DNA of 64,000 bases from Gammaproteobacteria bacterium (GTDB lineage Bacteria; Pseudomonadota; Gammaproteobacteria; Pseudomonadales; Azotimanducaceae): the NCBI GenBank assembly GCA_026709225.1, contig JAPOTJ010000032.1:94818-158817 (forward strand), given 5' to 3'. Below, piece by piece: positions 1 through 7,667 of the stretch. Within the stretch, counting starts at the first letter, position 1. Each line of letters begins with the position of its first letter. A program made the position numbers and the translations under genes. Under the pieces are notes generated by a model that saw nothing but the letters and a program-made list of their open reading frames with translations, was not told where the DNA came from and made no database searches.

Positions 1-105
1 AAGAATGTAAGACTGCGAATCTGCTCCCACTTGCCCCTTTGAACACGAGCGCTCGTTAAATTCGATTCTGTCAAATATGACTCGATAGCATCCTCAAGCG
101 ACCAT
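1..105. repeat. Diverged partial copy of the CTAG-bordered repeat seen at 2381-2547
   Basis: The stretch aligns by eye with the interior of the inverted-repeat element at 2381-2547. Shared blocks include CTGCTCCCACT versus CCGCTCCCACT, GTCAAATAT, and ATCCTCAA followed by CGACC. The terminal arm is not visible, so the copy is truncated, diverged or cut by the window edge. No gene is supported here. Confidence 0.5.
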
Positions 106-186
106 TCACCAAAGTGTAGCGGTTCTGACTACAAGCTGGTGAGCCACAGTGCAAACTGCTGATAGCTATCTTGACTCATGCTTAGC

Positions 187-201
187 GAGTCAATTAGACT
201 C
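187..201. promoter_or_regulatory. Candidate VapB operator
   Basis: A perfect inverted repeat GAGTC-AATTA-GACTC lies 6 bp before the vapB start. The second copy of the operon has the same dyad with one mismatch at 30162-30176. Ribbon-helix-helix antitoxins of VapBC systems usually repress their own operon from such sites, so an autoregulatory operator is the natural reading. Binding is inferred. Confidence 0.5.
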
Positions 202-207
202 TTGTAC

Positions 208-459
208 ATGACTAAACGACTTCAAGTACTGCTTCACGAGGAGGACTACCGGACATTGCAGCAGTCCGCACGGAATGATCGCATGACGATTGCTGAATGG
301 GTGCGCCAAGCATTGCGCGAGACGATGTCTGCGAGACAGCGGGCGGTGAAGGACAAGCTTCGAGCTATGGACGAGGCCATGAAGTGCGAACATCCGACGG
401 CGGACATTGAAGTCATGAATGCCGAAATCGAAGATGGCTATCGGCAAATGGCTCAGTGA
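208..459 (+). CDS. Ribbon-helix-helix antitoxin, VapB-like (copy 1)
   Basis: An 83-residue protein starting MTKRLQVLLHEEDYRTL. The N-terminal beta strand followed by two helices (about residues 1-45, containing TIAEWVRQALRE) fits a ribbon-helix-helix DNA-binding domain, and the charged C-terminus would wrap the toxin. The ATG at 208 is preferred over the upstream ATG at 178 because the homologous copy at 30183 starts at the same residue and the dyad at 187-201 lies just before it. It overlaps the PIN-domain toxin gene (GTGA at 456-459), as usual for antitoxin-toxin operons. It should neutralise that toxin and repress the operon. Confidence 0.8.
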   Translation: MTKRLQVLLHEEDYRTLQQSARNDRMTIAEWVRQALRETMSARQRAVKDKLRAMDEAMKCEHPTADIEVMNAEIEDGYRQMAQ

Positions 460-851
460 TCTTTGTTGACTCTAATGTGCCCATGTACCTTGTGGGCCGC
501 CCACATCCGGCGAAGGAAAGGCTCGGGCAAGTGTTGCGCGATTTGGTGATTCGGCAAATTCAGCTTGTGACCAGCGTAGAGGTCTACCAAGAAATACTTC
601 ATCGTTATGTCTCGATTGGAAGACGCGAAGCCATAGGCGATGCATTTGCTTGGCTCGATCAAGTCGTACAGAGGACTCTGACCTACGATTTGGCGGAGAT
701 TCGATTGGCACGCCAAATCTTGGCGGAAGTGGAGGGCTTATCCGCCAGAGATGCTCTGCATGTGGCAGTCATGAGAACGGCTGGCATTTCTCAGATTGTC
801 AGCATGGATCGAGGATTTGACCGTTGCCCCGGAATAGAGCGTGTGCATTGA
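456..851 (+). CDS. PIN-domain toxin, VapC-like (copy 1)
   Basis: A 131-residue PIN-domain protein, a typical VapC length. It begins with a hydrophobic strand ending in the acidic residue of FVDSN. A mid-protein EVYQE, then SARDALHVAVM and SMDRGFDR near the C-terminus give the usual acidic metal-binding set of PIN ribonucleases. The expected role is cleavage of RNA (often tRNA or rRNA) when the antitoxin is lost. The start is GTG at 456, overlapping the antitoxin stop. A near-identical but frameshifted copy lies at 30431-30825, so this is the only functional toxin of the pair. Confidence 0.82.
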   Translation: MIFVDSNVPMYLVGRPHPAKERLGQVLRDLVIRQIQLVTSVEVYQEILHRYVSIGRREAIGDAFAWLDQVVQRTLTYDLAEIRLARQILAEVEGLSARDALHVAVMRTAGISQIVSMDRGFDRCPGIERVH

Positions 852-890
852 GCGCCGAGAACTTGAGTTCCGCTCCCGTCAATTCTGCCC

Positions 891-1325
891 AAGCAGAAAA
901 TGATCCGCTAGGGAAGGTCTGATTAAGTCTGCAAAGCTCAGAGGTCATGTGGGGTGGGCTGGCAAGGAATGACGAAGAAGCGTGGCAGGCCCCACGTGAT
1001 GAGGAATGACGCAGGCAGCGCGCCCCACATGACCTCCCGAAGGGCGCTTCGCGTGGTGGTAGAGACGATTTCGTTGATTTTTTCGGTCACGGTAGTGTAG
1101 ACGAGTCGATTTCGATGAGCCAACAAGAGAAGCGCTGAGCGAAGTAGACTTGATCAGACCTTCCCTAGCATCACGCTGAATAGCGCCCCAAGATAGATGA
1201 TCGAATATCGAAAGGTGTGCATCGCCGTCCTGCCTGATCCGCCGCGCAGGAGCTTGACCGCGAAATACACAAATACCGCACCGAGCAGCACCGCGCCTGC
1301 GAGGTGGCGCATGCTTTTGGGTGCC
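891..1325 (-). pseudogene. 3' end of protoheme IX farnesyltransferase (cyoE/ctaB), split by the MITE
   Basis: The minus strand from about 1325 to 1165 reads HLAGAVLLGAVFVYFAVKLL and then TFRYSIIYLGALFSVML, the characteristic C-terminal membrane segment of haem O synthase. After the MITE the sequence resumes as ADHFLL (911-891), but the stop codon is lost by mutation. No N-terminal part exists in the window. A shorter copy of the same tail lies beside the second vapBC at 30859-30959, so a vapBC plus cyoE-tail unit has been duplicated. The call rests on my recall of the family's C-terminus. Confidence 0.65.
908..1168. mobile_element. IS5-type MITE, 253 bp, with CTAG target duplication
   Basis: The element spans 912-1164. 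Its left end reads GGAAGGTCTGATTAAGTCTG and the right end, reverse-complemented, reads GGAAGGTCTGATCAAGTCTA, about 20 bp of terminal inverted repeat. It is flanked on both sides by CTAG (908-911 and 1165-1168). The empty site is visible in the related segment near 30880 (CCAG at that position). A GGAAGG terminus and a four-base YTAR target fit the IS5 group. There is no transposase, so it must be moved in trans. A nested inverted repeat (AGGTCATGTGGGG at 942 and its complement ending at 1033) lies inside. Confidence 0.85.
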
Positions 1326-1564
1326 GAAGTGGACTGGATTTGGAAGAGGGGTACAGAGCGGCTGGCATCGAAATGAAGTCATCTAGCGTTTGGCGTGAGC
1401 AATACAACCGAGGATTGAACACGCTACTCGATGCGGGTGAGATTCGGCAGGCATTCGGCATATACACGGGCGAGCGCGCAGCGCTTTGGTCGGGTTCGAG
1501 TGCTGCCCTACAAGGAAGCGTTGCGTTTGGCATGGGGCGGCGGGTTGATCGACGGGTAGACCGT
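1318..1564 (+). pseudogene. Remnant of a DUF4143-type AAA ATPase, C-terminal part
   Basis: Three frames must be joined. The first gives GAEVDWIWKRGTERL. A second, from about 1362, gives IEMKSSSVWREQYNRGLNTL and LLDAGEIRQAFGIYTGER. A third, from about 1490, gives VRVLPYKEALRLAWGGGLID followed by a stop. Together this is the nuclease-fold-like C-terminal region of ATP-binding DUF4143 proteins, broken by at least two frameshifts. The last 15 codons and about 40 bp downstream recur at 2617-2690. An intact but different member of the family is encoded at 45837-47072. Confidence 0.6.
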
Positions 1565-1661
1565 TACGGGAGAATGATCTCAGCTTTGGTGTGTGCCCAG
1601 CGTGCGCCGAAGGATTTCATTCAGCGTTGCGGAATCATCGCAATGCACGCAAAATGCTTTC

Positions 1662-1898
1662 ATGGCATTCCAAATAAGCATACGAGGGATTTCCGAGGAA
1701 GTTCGCGACGAATTGGCGGCTCGTGCCGCAATGCAACGCCAGTCGATGCAGGAGTTCCTGCGCGGCGAACTTGAGCGCATCGCCTGGCGGCCAAGCGTTG
1801 ACACATGGCTTGAGAATGTAAGACGGCGAAAGCGACGTTTCAAAAGCTCGATTGGTTCTGAAGAGATACTGAATGCCCGCGATGCTGATCGCGAGTAG
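1662..1898 (+). CDS. FitA/VapB-like antitoxin
   Basis: A 78-residue protein starting MAFQISIRGISEEVRDELAA. The pattern of a short beta strand, a helix with VRDELAARAAMQRQSMQEF, and a basic tail (VRRRKRRFK) is that of FitA-type antitoxins, whose C-terminus contacts a PIN toxin. I chose the ATG at 1662 because the domain begins there; a longer frame from 1593 adds only low-complexity residues. The toxin gene follows two bases after the stop. Likely function: toxin neutralisation and operon repression. Confidence 0.75.
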   Translation: MAFQISIRGISEEVRDELAARAAMQRQSMQEFLRGELERIAWRPSVDTWLENVRRRKRRFKSSIGSEEILNARDADRE

Positions 1899-1900
1899 CC

Positions 1901-2317
1901 TTGGTCGTCGACTCTTCAGTTCTGGTTTCTGCGCTTGTCGAGCAAGGCCCTATCGGTACTTGGGCGGAGTTGGTCGTCGCGGAAGGTGAACTTGTCGCCC
2001 CAGAAATCGCTTTGGTGGAAACGACGGATGTTCTACGGCGGCTTGAGCGCGCGTCCCTGATCACCAGCGATGAAGCCAATGCCGCGCAAGCCGGTTTGCT
2101 TGTGCTCGATGTACTCCTCTATCCCTTTGCGCCTTTCGCTGATAGGGTTTGGGCGTTGCAAGCAAATCTGACTTGCGACGATGCGTGGTATGTCGCGCTC
2201 GCTGAGGCTCAGGACATGCCCCTTGCCACCTTGGATGCAAAAGCATCGAGGGCAGCGGGCCCGAAGTGCAAATTTCTATTGCCCCAGCAACTTCCGGTGG
2301 ACCGGCGAAGCCAGTGA
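1901..2317 (+). CDS. PIN-domain toxin, VapC-like
   Basis: A 138-residue PIN-domain protein. The first acidic residue is in MVVDSSVLVSAL, further acids lie in ALVETTDVLRRL and CDDAWYVALAEAQDMPLATLD, the classic VapC arrangement ending with a D in LATLDAKASR. The start is TTG at 1901, directly behind the antitoxin. It belongs to a different subfamily from the toxin at 456, so the window edge holds two unrelated toxin-antitoxin pairs. A ribonuclease function is known for the family and inferred here. Confidence 0.8.
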   Translation: MVVDSSVLVSALVEQGPIGTWAELVVAEGELVAPEIALVETTDVLRRLERASLITSDEANAAQAGLLVLDVLLYPFAPFADRVWALQANLTCDDAWYVALAEAQDMPLATLDAKASRAAGPKCKFLLPQQLPVDRRSQ

Positions 2318-2380
2318 TTGCTTCCGCGTTAGCGGATAAGCTCCGGGGCACGGATAAGGCCATGAGGGGCACGCACAGGG

Positions 2381-2547
2381 CTAGGAGCCTGCGCCGTAGA
2401 AATTCGCGGCTGCAAATCCGCTCCCACTCGCTCGTTTGAACGCTCGATTTCGTCAAATATAGCCCGATATTATCCTCAATCGACCCTCCAAACGGGCGGC
2501 GGGATCGAATTTTCGCTATCGTGAATTTCTACGGCGCAGGCTCCTAG
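2381..2547. repeat. Inverted-repeat element with 25-bp perfect arms and CTAG ends
   Basis: The left end CTAGGAGCCTGCGCCGTAG continues to AAATTC and is repeated exactly, inverted, at 2523-2547. The element is 167 bp, has no open reading frame of note, and looks like a MITE. A relative of 73 bp lies at 43820-43892 and shares the internal block AATTCGCGGCTGCAAATCCG. A diverged partial copy is at the window start. CTAG sits at both outer borders, as in the other small elements of this window. Confidence 0.75.
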
Positions 2548-2554
2548 GCCCTCG

Positions 2555-2656
2555 CCGATGGAAATCGGCACGCTCTTCGAGACATTCATCCTCAACGAAT
2601 TGAGAGCGCTCAATGCGTTGCGTTTGGCATGGGACGGTGGGTTGATCGACGGGTAG
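2555..2656 (+). pseudogene. Internally deleted remnant of a DUF4143-type ATPase
   Basis: The frame reads MEIGTLFETFILNELRAL, the motif near the middle of DUF4143 proteins (an intact relative has LGRFLETMVATELRAQ). It then jumps directly to NALRLAWDGGLIDG and a stop, the extreme C-terminus seen at 1520-1564. A large internal segment is therefore missing. The MITE-like repeat lies directly upstream. About 40 bp beyond the stop also match the first remnant. Confidence 0.55.
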
Positions 2657-2789
2657 ACTGTCACGGGAGAATGATCTTGGCTTTGGGATCCGCCCGGTGT
2701 GCTGCGAAGGGAGTGAGGCTCATGCCTTTTCAGGGTCCCGTTTCCCTTGCAGGACAGTCATACCGTATCGTTAGTAAGGTGCTTGGAGT

Positions 2790-3287
2790 ATGGTTGAAAG
2801 ACGCCGATCTGTCGAAGAGATCATTGATCAGCGCTACGATGACTTGCTGCGATTCGTGCGATATCGAATCCGAGACCCGGACGAGGTGCGTGATTTGGTG
2901 CAAGAGGCCTTTATGAGGCTGTTGCGGCGTGATCGCGAGGACCTGATCGAGCGACCAGAGGCATACCTGTTCCGGATTGCCGCGAACCTCGCCTACGAGC
3001 ATCGCTTGCGCAGCGGCCGGTTTATCAGTGGCATGGAGTCCGAAGACCTTGACGACCACAGTGAAGCGCCTGAAGCGAGGGTAGCAGAACAGGAGAGGCT
3101 GCAGCGACTTGATGCGGCATTTGCCCGGCTTCCGCCGCTACCACAAGCAGCGCTGCTATTGCAGCGGCGTGACGGATTGTCCTACGCGGAGATTGCTGCG
3201 CGATTGGGCACGACGAAGCATATGGTGAAGAAGCATCTGTCAAAAGCGATGCTTGCATGTCGAACTGCAATGGCGGAACAGGCTTGA
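2790..3287 (+). CDS. ECF RNA polymerase sigma factor, FecI-like
   Basis: A 165-residue protein with two sigma domains. Region 2 (about residues 9-75) contains YDDLLRFVRYRIRDPDEVRD and LVQEAFMRLLRR. Region 4 (about 112-160) contains LPPLPQAALLLQRRDGLSYA and the recognition helix TTKHMVKKHL. It is followed by a FecR-type anti-sigma factor and a TonB-dependent receptor, the FecIRA-type layout in which substrate binding at the receptor releases the sigma factor to transcribe the operon. The ATG at 2790 starts directly at the domain. The signal controlling it here is probably the carbohydrate imported by the receptor, which is inference. Confidence 0.88.
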   Translation: MVERRRSVEEIIDQRYDDLLRFVRYRIRDPDEVRDLVQEAFMRLLRRDREDLIERPEAYLFRIAANLAYEHRLRSGRFISGMESEDLDDHSEAPEARVAEQERLQRLDAAFARLPPLPQAALLLQRRDGLSYAEIAARLGTTKHMVKKHLSKAMLACRTAMAEQA

Positions 3288-3318
3288 CGCGATACAAAAG
3301 AAACCTAACATAAGAGTG

Positions 3319-4365
3319 ATGATGAAACACAAACAGAGCCGAGTCGAAGCGACCCATTGGTGGGTTGCGATGCGCAGTGGTGACTCGTCCCGCAGCGAGC
3401 GGGAGCAATTCGTTGATTGGCTACAGGCATCTCCAGAGAATGTTGCAGAGTACTTGGAGCTCGCTGATCTATGGGGGAAGTTAGGTTCTATACGAACGGA
3501 TGCGGACATTGAGCAACTCATCGCCGAGGCGCACGAATCCAGCAACGTTGTCGAATTTGCGCCAGAGAGCCGCGCGCCACCGCCGGTGAACAAGCGTCCT
3601 TGGAAGTTGTATGGCGCAGTCGCAGCCGTCGCCAGTATGTTCGTAGTCGCGATTGGGGCGCTCATGTCATGGCCGGAGCAGAGCGGTCTGATCACGACCG
3701 CAGTAGGAGAGCTTCGTTCGATGAGTCTGGCCGACGGTTCGATCATTACCCTGAATACCCGTACATCGCTTCGCTATGCGTTTGACGATTCTCTTAGGCA
3801 GGTGGAGCTGATTGACGGCGAAGCCCTGTTCGATGTTGCGCACGACCTGTCTCGTCCATTTATTGTCAGCGCGGGTGAACACGAAATCCGTGCACTCGGA
3901 ACGAGTTTCAACGTCTACAAGAAAAGTGACATAGAAGCGACTGTCACGGTTCTGGAAGGCCGCGTTGTCGTTCGTGCATCCGCACTGATCGTAGACGAAC
4001 GGGTCGCCAGCGCGAGCGATCACGGTCAACCGGGTGAGCCCGCGCTAGTGGAGCTCACGAGCGGTGAGCAGATTCATATCCAGCCGAAAGAACTACGACT
4101 GCCAGTCACGCCGGTGTCGCCAGACCGGGCCGCGGAGTGGACAACCCGTCGCATCACCTTTGAGAACTCTGCGCTTCGTGACGTGGTTGCGCAGTTCAAT
4201 CGCTACAGCGTCAGCCAGTTGCTCGTCGACGACCCCGAACTTGCGGATATGCGGCTGAACGGCGTGTTTGAACCGCACAGTCAAGAAGATCTGCTGGCAT
4301 ACCTGCGACAGGTAGAAGGTGTGAATGTTCGTGGCGTAGGCAATGACTGGGTGATTTCCCGCTGA
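3319..4365 (+). CDS. FecR-type anti-sigma factor, inner-membrane
   Basis: A 348-residue protein with three parts. An N-terminal cytoplasmic domain (about 8-55, ATHWWVAMRSG, REQFVDWLQASPENVAEY) should bind the sigma factor. A single membrane helix lies at about 97-118. A periplasmic FecR domain (about 124-225, with LADGSIITLNTRTSLRY and VLEGRVVV) precedes a short STN-like C-terminal domain (about 280-345) that would contact the receptor. I chose the ATG at 3319, 31 bp after the sigma gene; the frame is open further upstream but would overlap it. It should hold the sigma factor inactive until the TonB receptor signals. Confidence 0.88.
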   Translation: MMKHKQSRVEATHWWVAMRSGDSSRSEREQFVDWLQASPENVAEYLELADLWGKLGSIRTDADIEQLIAEAHESSNVVEFAPESRAPPPVNKRPWKLYGAVAAVASMFVVAIGALMSWPEQSGLITTAVGELRSMSLADGSIITLNTRTSLRYAFDDSLRQVELIDGEALFDVAHDLSRPFIVSAGEHEIRALGTSFNVYKKSDIEATVTVLEGRVVVRASALIVDERVASASDHGQPGEPALVELTSGEQIHIQPKELRLPVTPVSPDRAAEWTTRRITFENSALRDVVAQFNRYSVSQLLVDDPELADMRLNGVFEPHSQEDLLAYLRQVEGVNVRGVGNDWVISR

Positions 4366-4401
4366 CCCGCGTCATTAGACATTATGTCTAAGGAGAGGGA
4401 A

Positions 4402-7400
4402 TTGATTGCACACCTTGTCCCGTGCCAACTTTTTCTCGCGGATCCGCAAAAGCGGGTCCCGATTTGCCGCATGGTCAGTCATATCTTACTGAGCGGGTTC
4501 GCGGCGTTCTTGGCGCTATGGCTCACTGCAGCGCTTACGTATGCTGACGGTACGCCGGAGTTGTCGATTCTGCCGCAGCCGCTCACCGGGGCGCTGACTG
4601 AGTTGGCGGAGCAGAGCGGGCTGCAACTTGTATACCCGTCGAGGTTAACGGAGGGCATGGAGAGTGCAGGGGCAAGCGGAGAGACGCCGAAAGATGTTCT
4701 CGAACAACTGCTTGCCGGTACTGAATTGACCTATGAGTACCTCAACGCCAACACGATCATGCTGACGGAAAAGGCAATCACCGAGGGGACGAATACCATG
4801 CAAGACGCCACTATTTCAAAGCAACGGCTGTCGATGTTCAACCGCATCACGGCGCTCATTGCCAGTGCGCTGGTGGCGACATCGGTGATCGCTCAAAACA
4901 CCGATGCCAACACGAATGCCATGGAAGCGCAGGCAGAGATCACTGCGCCATCCGTTCAGGGAACAGTCAGCGACGCGCAGTCGAGTGAATTTCTGCCGAA
5001 GGCTGAAATTTCACTCAAAGGCACACCGTATCGAAGTCGATCTGGCGATGATGGCAGGTACAGGTTCAATGAGGTGCCAGCAGGCGACTACGTGCTCACC
5101 GTGAACTACGTTGGCTTCGAGCCATTCGAAACACAGGTCACGGTGACCAACTCCGGAAGCACTATCCTACCGATCACGCTCAATCGCATCTATCGAGTCG
5201 TTGAAGACTTGGTGGTGCAGGGTTTCAGGTTCGGCCAGAGCAAGGCGCTCAACGATCAAAAGGAAGCCGCCAACATCAAGCAGATCCTGTCGGAAGAGCA
5301 GATCAGGGCGTTCCCTGACCTCAATACCGCCGAGGTGTTGCAGCGCGTCACGGGCGTCAGCATTCAGCGCGACATGGGCGAAGGCCGGTTCGTCGCACTG
5401 CGCGGCACGCCATCGGTGATGACCAATGTCACGGTCAACGGTCAGCAGGTCGCCTATTCGAACGCCGAGAATCGGGCCGTCGAGCTTGATGTCATATCAG
5501 CGGCACAGCTCTCCGGCATCGAAGTCACTAAGGTCATTACGCCTGATATGGACGCCGACTCGGTAGGGGGATCGATCAATTTGAAGACGAGAAGTGCCTT
5601 CGACCGTCGAGAGCAGCTCTTCAAGACCACCATTGGTTTCGGCGAAAACTCGGTAGCCGATGGCACGCATTCGCGGGCATCCCTTGACTATGCAAACGTA
5701 TTCGGTGCGGACGAAAACGTCGGTCTCTCGATCAGCTTCAACTATGCGAGCACCGCTGTCGAGCGCCACGGCAACGAACAGAAGTGGGGCAGCGAGGACA
5801 CAGCAGCAGGTCTTGAAATTCCCTACGCGCTCACCAATTCCGAAGTGCTGTTTTCGGCCAACGAGCGCGACCGCTACGGTGTCAACGGGCGCCTCGACTT
5901 CCGCTTGAACGACTACCACCAAATGTACCTGAGCGCCGTCTACAACTATAGGGAGGACGATCAGGACAGGCAAATCACGCGGATTCGCTGGGACAAGGGC
6001 GACTACATCAGTCGAACTCAAGTCGAAGGTCTGCGCATCCTGAAATCGCTGCATGATCGGCTCGAAGAACAGCGGATCACGACCTACACCATCGGCGGCG
6101 AGCACCAGGTCGGAGTCGCGCGAGTTGACTTCAGCGTCTCAAGAAGCTCGGCCTACACCAAGAAGCCCGACGGCCAGCTCAAGCCCGAATTCCAAGCCAA
6201 AGGTCTTGATCTCAATATTCTCGATATCGATAGCAATTCACCGAGATGGGATTCTTCGCGCGATGACATTCACGCCGGCAGCATCTTTGAATTCGACGCT
6301 TTGGACGTGAAGTACGAGAATACTAGCAGCGACATAGATTCGGCCGCCGTCAATATCACTATTCCCATGCTGCTCGGCAGTGATTCGGGTGAGATCAAAC
6401 TAGGTGCCAAGATGCGTGCCCTCGAAAAGGAGCGGGCTGATTTGCGCTCGCGTTGGAAGTGGAAGGGTAGCGACTTGACGGTCGTAAACTTTGAGAGCGG
6501 CGGCACGCGCACGCTCGAAAGCGGCTACAACCTTGGTCGCGAGTATGATCGCGAGGCGTTTCGCCGCTTCTTCTTCTCGAACCAGAGGGCGAATGGGTTT
6601 GTTGAAGAAGTGCGCAATGACGTCAATCTCGGCGAGCCTTACAGCGCCGAAGAGGACATTCGCGGCGTGTATGCGATGACCGTGCAAAACTATGGCGACC
6701 TGCTCGTGCTCGCCGGCGTGCGCGCCGAATTCAACCAGCAGGACTATACGGCGTCCAATCTCGTGGTTGGCGACGACGGCATCGTGAGCCATTCGACTGA
6801 TAACGTCGGCCGCGACTTTGACGAGTTGTTCCCGAACTTGCAGTTCCGCTATCGGCTTGATGAAAACACCAACGTACGCGCTGCCTATACGCGCTCGATG
6901 GCGCGCCCCAACTTCTGGCACGCCATGCCCTATGCCTACACGCATGTCGACGACGAAGAGATCGTTCGCGGCAATCCGCATCTAGAACCGGCCATCGCCG
7001 ACAACATTGACTTCTTGGTCGAGCACTACTTCTCGGAGCAGGTGGGCGTAGTCTCGGCGGGCCTCTTCATCAAGACCATTGAAGACTTCACTTTTCGTGT
7101 GCAAACGAGCCAGATGGGCGGGCCGTTTGATGGCTTTGATGTCGAAGATTCGGTCAACGGAGGCAGTGCCGACCTGTGGGGTATTGAGCTGACGTGGCAG
7201 CAGCAATTCACTTGGCTGCCGGGATGGATGTCGGGCTTCGGCATCTACGCCAACTACACCTACACGGACACATCGAGCATCGATTTCGGTGATTCCACTG
7301 GCCGCGATGACATTGACGTGCTGCCGGAGCAGATGCAGCAGATCGGCAATCTGGCCTTCATTTATGAGAAGGGACCGATCACCTCAAGGCTTGCGGTCAA

Positions 7401-7641
7401 CTTCAGTGGTAAATGGCTCTCGGAGGTCGCAGGACACGCTGATTTTGACGAATGGACGGATGCCACCACGACACTTGATTTTTCCCTGAGCTACGAGTTC
7501 AACAATGGTCTGCTGGTCTTTCTCGAAGGCAATAACCTGACTGAGGAAGTCAACTACCTCTACCTTGGAAACACAACGCGCGCACGGCAGCACGACATTA
7601 CCGGACGAACGCTCAATACGGGAGTCAAGTGGCAGTTTTGA
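4402..7641 (+). CDS. TonB-dependent receptor with N-terminal STN signalling domain
   Basis: An outer-membrane transporter of about 1079 residues. Order (counted from an ATG at 4384): hydrophobic signal segment, STN domain (about 57-130, LSILPQPLTGALTELAEQSG), a second signal-like segment (about 150-170, MFNRITALIASALVATSVIA), a carboxypeptidase-regulatory-like domain (about 189-265), plug (about 285-405, including VLQRVTGVSIQRDM and DADSVGGSINLKTR), then the barrel ending in GVKWQF with the usual terminal Phe. The TTG at 4402 has an AAGGAG six bases upstream, while the ATG at 4384 lacks one. An STN domain fits signalling through the adjacent FecR/FecI pair. The substrate is probably the carbohydrate handled by the downstream genes. 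Confidence 0.87.
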   Translation: MIAHLVPCQLFLADPQKRVPICRMVSHILLSGFAAFLALWLTAALTYADGTPELSILPQPLTGALTELAEQSGLQLVYPSRLTEGMESAGASGETPKDVLEQLLAGTELTYEYLNANTIMLTEKAITEGTNTMQDATISKQRLSMFNRITALIASALVATSVIAQNTDANTNAMEAQAEITAPSVQGTVSDAQSSEFLPKAEISLKGTPYRSRSGDDGRYRFNEVPAGDYVLTVNYVGFEPFETQVTVTNSGSTILPITLNRIYRVVEDLVVQGFRFGQSKALNDQKEAANIKQILSEEQIRAFPDLNTAEVLQRVTGVSIQRDMGEGRFVALRGTPSVMTNVTVNGQQVAYSNAENRAVELDVISAAQLSGIEVTKVITPDMDADSVGGSINLKTRSAFDRREQLFKTTIGFGENSVADGTHSRASLDYANVFGADENVGLSISFNYASTAVERHGNEQKWGSEDTAAGLEIPYALTNSEVLFSANERDRYGVNGRLDFRLNDYHQMYLSAVYNYREDDQDRQITRIRWDKGDYISRTQVEGLRILKSLHDRLEEQRITTYTIGGEHQVGVARVDFSVSRSSAYTKKPDGQLKPEFQAKGLDLNILDIDSNSPRWDSSRDDIHAGSIFEFDALDVKYENTSSDIDSAAVNITIPMLLGSDSGEIKLGAKMRALEKERADLRSRWKWKGSDLTVVNFESGGTRTLESGYNLGREYDREAFRRFFFSNQRANGFVEEVRNDVNLGEPYSAEEDIRGVYAMTVQNYGDLLVLAGVRAEFNQQDYTASNLVVGDDGIVSHSTDNVGRDFDELFPNLQFRYRLDENTNVRAAYTRSMARPNFWHAMPYAYTHVDDEEIVRGNPHLEPAIADNIDFLVEHYFSEQVGVVSAGLFIKTIEDFTFRVQTSQMGGPFDGFDVEDSVNGGSADLWGIELTWQQQFTWLPGWMSGFGIYANYTYTDTSSIDFGDSTGRDDIDVLPEQMQQIGNLAFIYEKGPITSRLAVNFSGKWLSEVAGHADFDEWTDATTTLDFSLSYEFNNGLLVFLEGNNLTEEVNYLYLGNTTRARQHDITGRTLNTGVKWQF

Positions 7642-7667
7642 TTGCGCTTTGAATCGAGCGCGCGTTC

